DNA from: DASUME01 sp041179425
GTDB lineage: Bacteria > Myxococcota_A > Polyangia > Polyangiales > DASUME01
DNA length: 30,179 bases
Direction: 5' to 3'
Assembly: GCA_041179425.1 (NCBI GenBank)
Contig: JBEGTL010000027.1
Location: forward strand, 1-30,179
Every line of letters begins with the position of its first letter. The first letter of the stretch is position 1. The notes under the pieces are model-generated. The model did no database searches. It was not told the origin of the DNA and saw only the letters and a list, made by a program, of their open reading frames with translations. Shown piece by piece: positions 1 through 8,231 of the stretch. The position numbers were made by a program, and so were the translations under genes.

Positions 1-1698
1 GACGCGATCGGACACGAGGCCTTGTCGCGGCCGGGCCACCATCAACGACTCGGACTCGGACATGGAGAGGTCCACGCCGCGCGGAAGAGAGGGCACGCGC
101 GACTCCCCCTTCGCCGGGCTGGAACCGATCGCCGTCGAGCGCGTGGTGGAGCGTCTCGCGGTCGGTGCCGCGGCCACGGGTTTGTCTTTTTTGGTCAGGG
201 CTGAGACATCCGCCGTCTTGCCGAACGCAGGCGCCGCAGGCGCGCTGCGAGCGTGCGCGTCGGCGGCGGGGCGCCACAGCTGGCCCGCCACGGGGGCCAC
301 CACGCCCACACCCAGCAGTGCTGCCGCGATCCACAGACCGCGCCGCGGAGACCAGGTCGAGAGGCGCGGATGGGACCTGCATAGCTGACCTTCGTCGGAC
401 GGCAACGAGTCGTGGTCGCTCGCGCCCCCTCGTGCGCGCGAGCCAAGGTACGACGGAACGCGCGCGCCTTGTCCGCGCGAGTAGAGCGTGGCCTGCAGCT
501 CGGAGGGCACGGCGCTCATCGGCAGCGGCGGCGGCTGCGCGGTCTCTGTCAGCTCGCTGAGCTCGATGGCGGCGGTCGGCAGGAGCGGCGCCGCGACCAC
601 GCGCGCGCGGTAGGACTCGATCGCGAGGGCCACGGCCGGGCTCGGCAGCGGTAGCGAGGGCGCGGAGCGAATCGAGCTCGCCGTGTTGACACGCCCTCCT
701 GCACGCGCGGCCACGCCCGACAACGACGGGCTGGTGCGCGTGCGCGGCGGAGCCAACAAACGCGAGCCGCTCACCGTCTCGGGCACGCGTAGCCGGCGCA
801 GCTGCGTGGCACTCTCGCGTGCCGCCGCGCCCGGAAAAAAGAACACGCCATCGGCGTACGGCTCGAGCGCCTCGCCCAGCTCTTGCACACTCTGGAAACG
901 TTGCTCGGGGTCGGGATGAAGCGCACGCATGACGACGTCGGCGAGCCCTGCGTCGAGCATGGGACACAGCTCGGCGAGCGGCGTCGCCTTGCCCTCGACG
1001 ATGCGGATGGCAAGCGCGCCGATCGAGTCGGCGTTGTAGGGGTAGTCCCCGGACAGCGCGCGATAAAAGATGACGCCGAGTGCGTACACGTCGCAGCGCG
1101 CGTCGATCATGCGTGCGTCGCGCATCTGCTCGGGCGCCATGTACTGCGGGGTGCCGAACACGGTGCCCTCGCGTGTGAGCTCCTTGCCACGCGCGAGCTT
1201 GTCGGTGAGCTTGGAGATGCCGAAGTCGAGCACCTTGGGCTCGCGCGGCTCACCGTGCGGGTCGGTGCAGAGCAAGATGTTGTCTGGCTTGAGATCGCGA
1301 TGGATGACGCCGCAGCGGTGGGCCGCATGCACGCCGCGCAGCACGGGCATCATCAGCCGCACGAACTCGTTGGGGTCGGACACGCCGCGCAACAACAGCG
1401 CCGACAATGACTCGCCGTACAGCAGCTCCATCACCAAGAACAGCGCGCCCTCGTGGCGACCCACGTCGAACACGTTCACCACGTTTGGATGATCGATGGC
1501 GCTGGCCGTCTGCGCCTCGCGCATCAGGCGGAGCGAGTGCTCGTCGTCACCGCTGCCCTCACGCTGCAGCAGCTTGATGGCGACCTGTTTGCCGGTCAGC
1601 TCGTTGGTCGCCGCATAGACGGCGCTCATACCGCCTTTGCCGAGCACACGATCGAGGCGGTACTTGTCCGCGATTACTGTCCCGAGGGTCGGGTCCAT
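1..1698 (-). CDS. Hanks-type Ser/Thr protein kinase with C-terminal membrane anchor (3' end outside window)
   Basis: The frame is open for 566 codons from the ATG at 1698 and leaves the window without a stop, so the C-terminus is missing. The kinase domain covers about residues 13-290. Visible motifs are the glycine loop GKGGMSAV (20-27), the VAIK lysine K42, HRDLKPDN (133-140, catalytic D135), DFG (158-160) and GTPQYMAPEQ (182-191). A Pro/Ser/Arg-rich linker (about 300-445) is followed by one hydrophobic segment (about 455-473), so the kinase domain is expected in the cytoplasm with an unseen extracytoplasmic part. Such kinases autophosphorylate and relay signals to cytoplasmic partners. The start is supported by GAGGG a few bases upstream. 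It is divergent from the SNF2 gene across a 254-bp gap. A hairpin repeat lies inside the linker codons (421-448). Kinase identity is certain; substrate and ligand are unknown. Confidence 0.95.
   Translation of the reverse strand, partial: MDPTLGTVIADKYRLDRVLGKGGMSAVYAATNELTGKQVAIKLLQREGSGDDEHSLRLMREAQTASAIDHPNVVNVFDVGRHEGALFLVMELLYGESLSALLLRGVSDPNEFVRLMMPVLRGVHAAHRCGVIHRDLKPDNILLCTDPHGEPREPKVLDFGISKLTDKLARGKELTREGTVFGTPQYMAPEQMRDARMIDARCDVYALGVIFYRALSGDYPYNADSIGALAIRIVEGKATPLAELCPMLDAGLADVVMRALHPDPEQRFQSVQELGEALEPYADGVFFFPGAAARESATQLRRLRVPETVSGSRLLAPPRTRTSPSLSGVAARAGGRVNTASSIRSAPSLPLPSPAVALAIESYRARVVAAPLLPTAAIELSELTETAQPPPLPMSAVPSELQATLYSRGQGARVPSYLGSRARGGASDHDSLPSDEGQLCRSHPRLSTWSPRRGLWIAAALLGVGVVAPVAGQLWRPAADAHARSAPAAPAFGKTADVSALTKKDKPVAAAPTARRSTTRSTAIGSSPAKGESRVPSLPRGVDLSMSESESLMVARPRQGLVSDRV
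421..448 (-). repeat. Intragenic copy of the GC hairpin repeat
   Basis: Read on the minus strand this stretch has the CTTGGCTCGCGCGC arm followed by a GC-rich inverted arm, matching the copies at 8103-8166 and 18458-18487 in the same orientation. It falls in kinase codons for about L418-A426, in the low-complexity linker between kinase domain and membrane segment. The match is weaker in the second arm, so this copy is less certain than the other three. Confidence 0.45.
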
Positions 1699-1952
1699 CT
1701 ATCCCTCACGCGCCCAAGCAAAGGAGGCTCTGAGCGCCGTGTCGCACACGTACGCGCGGACCCTCCCGCAAGCAATGCTGCGTGCGAGCAAACTCGCGGC
1801 AAACGTGATGTTGGCGTGCGCGCCCCTTCTAGAGCCGCTGTACGAACACCGTCTGGCTGCGCGCGTGCCCAGTGCCCGGAACGCCAGGCCACTCCGGGGG
1901 TCGGGACGGTCCGCGTTGCTCTCGGTGCGCCGAGAAGATAAAGGGCGGGGCC

Positions 1953-4900
1953 ATGGTGCCGCTCGACTTCTACCTCGCGTTGCCGCCGGCCGAACGACGT
2001 GTCTTCGACCTGTGGCTCGTCGTTCATCATCCCCTGACGATCGACGATCTGCAGCGCTGGGTCGCGCTCGCGGCCCTTCCGCCGGCAGACCACGCGCCCA
2101 AGACGCAGCGCGACTTCAAGGCGTTGTTCGAGCGCTGGAAAGCGAACGGGCTGCTCACCAAGTTGGCTTCCCGGTACGCCAGCTCCGAGTACATCCTGAG
2201 TCACGTGGTGCGTCACGCGGTGGCGGCACAGCTCGCACCGGCAGAGCTCGCCCGGCTGGCCGCGATCGTGCGGCGCGAGAGCCCGCTGACGAGCTACTAC
2301 GTGCAGAGCGCCAACGAGCGGCTGGCGCGCGAGCTGTTTTTGCTGATGTACCTCGAGCCGGCCCCGCAGCTCGCCGCGGCGCTCGCCCGCTTCGAGGCGA
2401 TGTTGCCCGCGGACGACCTTCCGCGCATCTTGTTCGATGCGCTGGGCATGTGCCCGCCGCGCGAGGGCCTCGACAAGCTCGGCAGCGCGCGCGCGGACCG
2501 CTACGTGCGCACGGCCGTGTCGCTCGCGGTCGAGCACCTGCTCGCGCTCGGCCCCGGACCGCTGCAATACGTGCTCGACGCACGCGCGCGCCTGGACAGC
2601 GCGGTGCTCCTCGACGCCCTCTACTACCTGACGCTGCGCGGAGACCTGGAGCTCGTAGGGCAAGTGGCCGGCGACGACACGCACGTCGACGTGTTGTCCG
2701 CGCGCTCTTTCTTGGCGCTGGCCGAGGGTGACTTCCGCACCGCGCGACAGCACGCCCAACACGCGCTCGAAGCCACGCGCACCAAAAAGACGCGCCAGCT
2801 CAAGGGCGTGAGCAACCGGCTGTGGCCGTGGCTGGTGTTGGCCCTGCTCACCAGCACCGAGGCGCCCGAACACGCCGCGCTCGCACGCGAGGTGATGCGG
2901 CTGCCCCCCAAGAAGCTCTCCCCTTGGTGGAACTTGCCTCCGCTGCTGGCCCTGCGCGGCTTTCTCGACGGCGAGCCCAGCAGCACGCGCGAGGATCGCG
3001 GCTGGCTGCAGCCGCACGGCTGGGAGGAGCGCACGCTGTGGGGCCTCTCTGTGCGCTTCCGTGGCGAGATAGCGTCGTCGGAGCGGACCAAGTCGCTCGC
3101 CCACTACGGCGAGCGGGCCGCGCAATCGGGCCTGGCCTGGCTCGCCGCGGAGCTCCCTCGCATCGCACTCGCGGCGCAGGGCCAGGCGTCCGAGGTGTCG
3201 GGTCTCGCGGCCCTCTACCTCGCGGAGCAGCCGTGGGAACGTGCGCTGCGCGCCCTCGAGAGTGCGCTCTCGACAGCTGACGACGCGGTCGTCAGCCCCA
3301 CCACGCAGAACGAAGAACGCCTGGTCTGGAGCCTGGTCGTGCAGAGCGAGCGTTCGCACCGGCTCAGCGCGCGCGTGCAGACGCGCACCAAGAGTGGCTT
3401 CAGCGCCGGCCGCCAAGTGAGCTGGAAGAAGCTGCACGACGCGGGTCTCGACGCGCCGTACGCGTCCGAGCACGATCGCCGCGTGATCGCGCTGATCAAG
3501 CTGGTACGCGACTTCTACCATCCCGGCGCGGGCAACTACGAGCCGCTGCCGAGCGCAGCGCTCGCACTGGTCGGTCATCCACTCGTGTTCTCGGACCTCG
3601 AGTGTTCGACCCACGTAGAGGTGGTGCGGCGCGACGTGCGCATCGACGTGCGCGATCACGAAGGCGAGGTGCTGGTCACGGTGCTGCCCGGCGCGTGCGT
3701 GCTCGACGAGGCCGTGTGCGAGCGCGAGGGCGTCGAACGCATCCTCGTCTACGCGCTCACGCCCCAGCAGCGCATCATCGCGCAGCAGCTCACCGCAGGG
3801 GGCCTACGTCTGCCCGCCGCGGCACGTCCGCGCGCGCAGCAGGTGCTCGGTCAGCTCGCGTCTCACTTTCCCGTCAGCTCCGAGCTGCCGCTCGAGACGC
3901 CCAACGTCAGCGAGGTCCCGGCCGACCCACGCGTCTACATCCAGCTGCGCCGCGCAAGCCCGGGTCTGCGTGTGAGGTGGTGCGTCGTGCCGCTGGGCAG
4001 CGGTCCGCAGTTCCCACCGGGCGTGGGCAGCGCCAACGTGCTCGGTACGCGCACGCTCGAGGCGGGCACCAGTCTTCGCTCGCGCGCGGGGGAAGACCCC
4101 GCCGCTTCGACCAACGTGCGCTGCACGCGTGACCTTGCCGGCGAGACGCGCGAGCTGGCCCGTGTGCTGTCGGCGTGCCCCACGCTGGCCGATGTCGACG
4201 CCGATGCGCGCGAGCTCTCGCTCTCCGATCTCACGGCGTGCCTCGAGCTCTTGTGTGAGCTGCGCGCGCTGGGCGACAGCATCGTCGTCGCGTGGCCCGA
4301 CGGGCAGGCCCTCGCCGTGGTCGCCGAGCGCAAGGTGTCCGATCTCAAGCTCGCGCTCCGCGAGCAAGGCAGCTGGTTTCACGCCGAGGGCGAGCTCGCG
4401 GTCGACGCCACGCGCAAGCTGAGCTTTCGTGAGCTGCTCGACCTGGTCGCTGTGCAGTCAGGTCGCTTCGTGCCGCTCGGCGACGGCCAGTTCTTGGCGC
4501 TCAGCGAGTCGTTGCGGCGCACGCTCGACAGCGCCGTCGCGCTCTCGCGCACGAAGGGCGCGGAGGTCTCACTACACCCGCTCGCGGTGCTCGGCCTCAG
4601 CGAGCTTTCCGAAGCACAGCTGAAGACGGACAAGCTCGTCAGCGAGCGCTTGCTGCGTGCACGCGAGGCGCCCGCGCTCTCGCCCGAGCTGCCGCACACG
4701 TTCGAGGCGACGCTGCGCCCGTACCAGCGCGAGGGCTACGTGTTCCTCAGTCGCCTCGCGCACTGGGGCGCCGGCGCGGTGCTCGCCGACGACATGGGTC
4801 TCGGTAAGACGCTGCAGACGTTGGCCCTGATGGTCGAGCACGCTTCACGCGGACCGGCGCTGGTGGTCGCACCCACCTCGGTGTGCACCAACTGGCTCGA

Positions 4901-6152
4901 CGAAGCGCGCAAGTTCGCGCCCAGCCTGCGCGTGGTGCGCTTCGGCGGCGGCCCGCGCGAGCAGGTGCTGCGCGAGCTCGGCCCGCTCGACGTCCTGGTG
5001 TGCAGCTACGGCCTGTTGCAGCAAGAAGGCGCGCTGCTGGCCAGCAAACGATTTCAGGTAATCGTGCTCGACGAGGCGCAGGCCATCAAGAACGCCGGCA
5101 CCCTGCGGGCCAAGGCCGCGCTCGGCCTGGTCGGCAACGTGCGCATCGCGCTCACCGGCACGCCCATCGAGAACCACCTCGGCGAGCTGTGGAGCATCCT
5201 CAGCTTTGCCAACCCTGGCTTGTTGGGCACGCCGAAAAACTTCGAAGACCGCTTCGTCAAGCCCATCCAGCGCGACGGCGACCGCGCCAAGAGCCTCTTG
5301 CTGCGGCGACTCATCAAGCCCTTCGTGCTGCGCCGCAAAAAGAGCGAAGTGCTCGACGACCTGCCGGACAAGACCATCATCACGCTGCGCGTCGAGCCGA
5401 GCGAAGACGAACGCGCGTTCTTTGCCGCGCTGCGCGAGCAGGCTCTCGCGCGCGTGAGCGACCGCGACAAGCCGGCCGAGGCGCGCATCCGGCTGCTGGC
5501 CGAGCTCATGCGCCTACGCCGCGCGGCTTGCCATCCGGCGCTCGTCGCGCCCGACAGCGCGCTCGCCAGCAGCAAGCTCGCCACCCTGGAGGCGTTGCTC
5601 GAGGAGCTGATCCAGGGGGGCCACCGCGTGTTGGTGTTCAGTCAGTTCGTCGACTACCTGAGCCTCGTGCGCGAGCGACTCGTCGCGCTCGGCATCAGTC
5701 ATCAGTACCTCGACGGCAGCTCCAGCACGCGCGCGCGTGCGGATGCGGTCGCGACCTTCCAGGCGGGCAGCTCCGACGTCTTTTTGATCAGCCTCAAAGC
5801 GGGCGGCTTTGGCCTCAACCTGACGGCAGCAGACTACGTGGTGCACCTCGATCCGTGGTGGAACCCGGCGGTCGAGGACCAAGCGTCCGATCGCGCGCAC
5901 CGCATCGGCCAGACTCGCCCGGTCACCATCTACAGGCTCGTGATGGAGGGCAGCATCGAAGAAAAGATCTTGGCGTTGCACGCAAACAAGCGACAGCTCG
6001 CCGACGACCTGCTCGAGGGCACCAGCGCGGGTCCCACGCTCAGCGTGGACGAGCTCATCGAGCTGCTGAGCGCGCCGCACGACGCCCCGTCCGAGACACC
6101 CCCGCGTGTCACCGCCGCGCAACAGCCGCGCGTGAGCACACCGGGGGAGTGA
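1953..6152 (+). CDS. SNF2-family DEAD/DEAH-box helicase with ~900-residue N-terminal extension
   Basis: SWI2/SNF2 ATPase of 1399 aa, expected to translocate on double-stranded DNA and remodel DNA-protein complexes. The core begins near residue 921 (LRPYQREG). It shows Walker A DDMGLGKT (946-953), Walker B DEAQ (1040-1043), a GTPIENHLGELW block, then the second RecA lobe from about 1206 with LVFSQF, LKAGGFGLNL, and motif VI SDRAHRIGQ (H1316). The first 900 residues carry no motif I can name. Residues 1-75 could be a winged helix, and 230-310 look like paired helices of TPR type. The ATG at 1953 is preferred to an in-frame ATG at 1872 because conserved-looking sequence begins at MVPLDFYLALPP and GGGCGGGG precedes it. 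Many bacterial SNF2 proteins carry N-terminal SWIM zinc fingers; I see no such Cys/His pattern. The phosphotransferase gene follows after 27 bp and may be cotranscribed. Confidence 0.93.
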   Translation: MVPLDFYLALPPAERRVFDLWLVVHHPLTIDDLQRWVALAALPPADHAPKTQRDFKALFERWKANGLLTKLASRYASSEYILSHVVRHAVAAQLAPAELARLAAIVRRESPLTSYYVQSANERLARELFLLMYLEPAPQLAAALARFEAMLPADDLPRILFDALGMCPPREGLDKLGSARADRYVRTAVSLAVEHLLALGPGPLQYVLDARARLDSAVLLDALYYLTLRGDLELVGQVAGDDTHVDVLSARSFLALAEGDFRTARQHAQHALEATRTKKTRQLKGVSNRLWPWLVLALLTSTEAPEHAALAREVMRLPPKKLSPWWNLPPLLALRGFLDGEPSSTREDRGWLQPHGWEERTLWGLSVRFRGEIASSERTKSLAHYGERAAQSGLAWLAAELPRIALAAQGQASEVSGLAALYLAEQPWERALRALESALSTADDAVVSPTTQNEERLVWSLVVQSERSHRLSARVQTRTKSGFSAGRQVSWKKLHDAGLDAPYASEHDRRVIALIKLVRDFYHPGAGNYEPLPSAALALVGHPLVFSDLECSTHVEVVRRDVRIDVRDHEGEVLVTVLPGACVLDEAVCEREGVERILVYALTPQQRIIAQQLTAGGLRLPAAARPRAQQVLGQLASHFPVSSELPLETPNVSEVPADPRVYIQLRRASPGLRVRWCVVPLGSGPQFPPGVGSANVLGTRTLEAGTSLRSRAGEDPAASTNVRCTRDLAGETRELARVLSACPTLADVDADARELSLSDLTACLELLCELRALGDSIVVAWPDGQALAVVAERKVSDLKLALREQGSWFHAEGELAVDATRKLSFRELLDLVAVQSGRFVPLGDGQFLALSESLRRTLDSAVALSRTKGAEVSLHPLAVLGLSELSEAQLKTDKLVSERLLRAREAPALSPELPHTFEATLRPYQREGYVFLSRLAHWGAGAVLADDMGLGKTLQTLALMVEHASRGPALVVAPTSVCTNWLDEARKFAPSLRVVRFGGGPREQVLRELGPLDVLVCSYGLLQQEGALLASKRFQVIVLDEAQAIKNAGTLRAKAALGLVGNVRIALTGTPIENHLGELWSILSFANPGLLGTPKNFEDRFVKPIQRDGDRAKSLLLRRLIKPFVLRRKKSEVLDDLPDKTIITLRVEPSEDERAFFAALREQALARVSDRDKPAEARIRLLAELMRLRRAACHPALVAPDSALASSKLATLEALLEELIQGGHRVLVFSQFVDYLSLVRERLVALGISHQYLDGSSSTRARADAVATFQAGSSDVFLISLKAGGFGLNLTAADYVVHLDPWWNPAVEDQASDRAHRIGQTRPVTIYRLVMEGSIEEKILALHANKRQLADDLLEGTSAGPTLSVDELIELLSAPHDAPSETPPRVTAAQQPRVSTPGE

Positions 6153-6179
6153 ACCCTCCGCGCCGCGTATCACGGTGCG

Positions 6180-7085
6180 ATGCTTCCGATGCCGCACGAC
6201 CCCACCTACGAGCCGGCCTTCGTCGCGGCGCTGCTCGCTGAAAAGGCGCCGCGCTTCGCGCACCAGCCGGTGACGCGCCTCGCGCACGGCAGGGACTGCG
6301 ACGTGTTCACGCTGGGTGAGGCCCACGTGGTGCGCGTCGCCCGCAACCTGGGCGCAGCGCGGGGCCTCGTGCGCGAAGCGAAGCTCTTACCCTCTCTGGC
6401 GGCGCAGCTTCCGCTTCGCATTCCCCTGCCGGTGCATCTGGGTGCGCCGGCAGACGAGCGAGACGTCTGCTTCGGCGTGTACGAGAAGCTGCCCGGCGTG
6501 TGTCTGTGCGACGTGCCCCTTCCCGACGACGACTACAGCGAGCTCGCCCCGCTGCTCGGCGCGTTCACGCGTTGCCTTCACGCGGTGGCACTGCCCACCG
6601 ACATCGACCTGCCCGACGACTCGATTGGACGGCTCGACCCGGCGCGACGTAGTACCTCGACGCGTGCGTCGCTTACGCAGCTGGTGTGGGAAGGAGGCCT
6701 CTCGCGCGCACAGCGCGTGCGTCTCGAAGCCGCTCTCGACCTCGCCGAGCAGACGCCTTTGTCGAGCGCGCGCGTGCTCGTCCACGCCGACTTGCACCCG
6801 TGCAACATGCTGATCGACGAAGACGGCTTCACGGGCATCATCGACTGGGTCGACGCACACCGCGGTCATCCGGCTGCCGATCTCTCCGCGCCCTATCTGA
6901 CGCTTCCCAGCGCGACGCACGCGGCGTTCTTCGCGGCGTACGGAGCGATTGCCGACCACACTTTTGTCTGGGCTCGCTGGCGCGCGATCAGCTGGCTCAC
7001 CGCCGCGCTCGCCGGCTCCCAAGCGCGCGGTGACGGCTCGATGGTGCACAACTGCGTGGCGCGCCTCGCGGCGATGGCGACCTGA
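6180..7085 (+). CDS. APH-family phosphotransferase (kinase-like fold), substrate unknown
   Basis: 301 aa, about the usual length of the aminoglycoside phosphotransferase/choline kinase family. The catalytic loop reads HADLHPCNM (H202-M210, catalytic base D204, metal-binding N209). The DFG-equivalent is IDWVD (221-225, metal ligand D222), followed by the typical HRGHPAADL stretch. The N-terminal lobe has HVVRVARNLG where a nucleotide-contacting lysine would be, with Arg in its place. These enzymes transfer the gamma-phosphate of ATP to a hydroxyl of a small molecule. Family members range from antibiotic-modifying enzymes to housekeeping kinases, so resistance should not be assumed. It begins 27 bp after the SNF2 gene in the same direction and converges on tal with a 7-bp gap. 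A second in-frame ATG at 6189 is an equally possible start. Confidence 0.85.
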   Translation: MLPMPHDPTYEPAFVAALLAEKAPRFAHQPVTRLAHGRDCDVFTLGEAHVVRVARNLGAARGLVREAKLLPSLAAQLPLRIPLPVHLGAPADERDVCFGVYEKLPGVCLCDVPLPDDDYSELAPLLGAFTRCLHAVALPTDIDLPDDSIGRLDPARRSTSTRASLTQLVWEGGLSRAQRVRLEAALDLAEQTPLSSARVLVHADLHPCNMLIDEDGFTGIIDWVDAHRGHPAADLSAPYLTLPSATHAAFFAAYGAIADHTFVWARWRAISWLTAALAGSQARGDGSMVHNCVARLAAMAT

Positions 7086-7092
7086 TCGGCGC

Positions 7093-8085
7093 TCAGGCGG
7101 CCAGCTCTTTGAGCCGCTTTGCGAGCAACAGTTCGAGCTCTTCGAGTGCCTTGGAGAAGCCCTCGATGCCCTCTTTGAGCTTGTCGTGCGCCATCCGATC
7201 GGCGACGTGCATCTTGTCGAAGGTGGCCTTGTCCATCGGGATACGCTCGATGGTCAGGGTCTTGGCGTGCGCGGGGTCGAGCTTGCGCGGCAGCGCGCCC
7301 TTTTCATTCTGCAGCTCTTCGAGCAGCTTGGGCGCGATGGTGAGCAGGTCGCTGCCGGCGAGCTCTTTGATCTCGCCGATGTTGCGGAAGCTCGCACCCA
7401 TGACCTCGGTCTTGTAGTCGAACTTTTTGTAGTAGTTGTAGATGGTGGTGACGCTCACCACGCCCGGGTCCTCGGCCGCCGTGTAGTCCTTGCCCGTGTC
7501 CTTCTTGTACCAGTCGAGGATGCGGCCCACGAACGGCGAGATCAGCGTGACCTTGGACTCGGCACAGGCGATGGCCTGATGCAGCCCGAACAGCAGCGTC
7601 AGGTTGCAGTGAATGCCCTCTTTTTCGAGCGCCTCGGCGGCCTTGATGCCCTCCCACGTGGAGGCGATCTTGATCAGCACGCGCTTGCGATCGACGCCCG
7701 CGGCCTCGTACTGCTTGATGATGGCGCGCGCCTCGGCGAGTGTCTTGTCGGTGTCGTAGCTCAGGCGTGCATCGACCTCGGTGGACACGCGACCAGGCAC
7801 GATCTCCAAGATCTTGCGGCCAAAGGCGACCGCCAGCGTCTTGAACGCCTGCGCCGCGACGGCTTCGTCGGTCGCGCCGCTGCCGGCGTCGACCTTGGCC
7901 TGCTTGAGCACGTCGTCGACGATGGACGAGTACGCCGGCATGCCGGCTGCGGCGGTGATCAGCGAGGGGTTGGTGGTGGCGTCGGTGGGCTTGAACTTCT
8001 GCATCGACTGCAGGTCGCCCGTGTCCGCCACGACGGTGGTGTACTGCTTGAGCTGCTCGAGAATCGTCGCGTCTGACGTTGCCAT
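7093..8085 (-). CDS. tal: Transaldolase
   Basis: 330 aa, close to the TalB-type length of about 317. It transfers a dihydroxyacetone unit from sedoheptulose 7-phosphate to glyceraldehyde 3-phosphate in the non-oxidative pentose phosphate pathway, in the cytoplasm. Family signatures are visible: TDATTNPSLI (34-43), the Schiff-base lysine in VLIKIASTWEG (K139, matching K132 of E. coli TalB), CNLTLLFGLHQAIACAE, and SPFVGRILDWYKK. The open frame extends further upstream, but the ATG at 8085 is chosen because homology starts there and AAGGTG lies five bases before it. Two tandem copies of a GC hairpin repeat occupy the leader at 8103-8166, so the ribosome-binding site is directly downstream of a strong potential stem. 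No other pentose-phosphate gene is adjacent. Confidence 0.97.
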   Translation of the reverse strand: MATSDATILEQLKQYTTVVADTGDLQSMQKFKPTDATTNPSLITAAAGMPAYSSIVDDVLKQAKVDAGSGATDEAVAAQAFKTLAVAFGRKILEIVPGRVSTEVDARLSYDTDKTLAEARAIIKQYEAAGVDRKRVLIKIASTWEGIKAAEALEKEGIHCNLTLLFGLHQAIACAESKVTLISPFVGRILDWYKKDTGKDYTAAEDPGVVSVTTIYNYYKKFDYKTEVMGASFRNIGEIKELAGSDLLTIAPKLLEELQNEKGALPRKLDPAHAKTLTIERIPMDKATFDKMHVADRMAHDKLKEGIEGFSKALEELELLLAKRLKELAA

Positions 8086-8102
8086 GGCCGCACCTTGTCG
8101 AA

Positions 8103-8130
8103 GCGCGCCCCTTGAGCGCGCGAGCCAAAC
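8103..8130 (-). repeat. GC hairpin repeat, proximal copy in tal leader
   Basis: On the minus strand the order is TTTGGCTC, GCGCGC, a 7-nt loop, GCGCGC, then CTTCGAC. The stem arms are 8103-8108 and 8116-8121 on the plus strand. It ends 18 bases before the tal start codon, directly against the Shine-Dalgarno AAGGTG. Confidence 0.65.
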
Positions 8131-8166
8131 CCGAGCGCGCTCTCGGGCGCGCGAGCGAAGATGGAG
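8131..8166 (-). repeat. GC hairpin repeat, distal copy in tal leader
   Basis: On the minus strand this reads CTCCATCTTCGCTC, then GCGCGC, a 6-nt loop CCGAGA and GCGCGC (arms 8135-8140 and 8147-8152). The CCATCTTsGCTC flank and the arm sequence are shared with 18458-18487 beyond what the palindrome alone would require. It is in tandem with the proximal copy, about 32 bp apart centre to centre. Confidence 0.65.
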
Positions 8167-8231
8167 AAGGTCTGGCTGAGGTCTACCGCAGATCCAGCAA
8201 CGAGACGAGACGCGGCCCGCGAACGTCTGCC

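Noticed and set aside
1674..3659. 661-codon minus-strand open frame opposite the SNF2 gene
   Set aside because: Arg/Gln-rich composition with no domain, and it mirrors codon positions of the helicase gene. The divergent kinase gene, which lies in a different frame, is clearly the real minus-strand gene here.
6180..7085. Antibiotic-resistance phosphotransferase
   Set aside because: The APH fold is shared by many kinases with other substrates; no specific aminoglycoside or macrolide signature could be seen.
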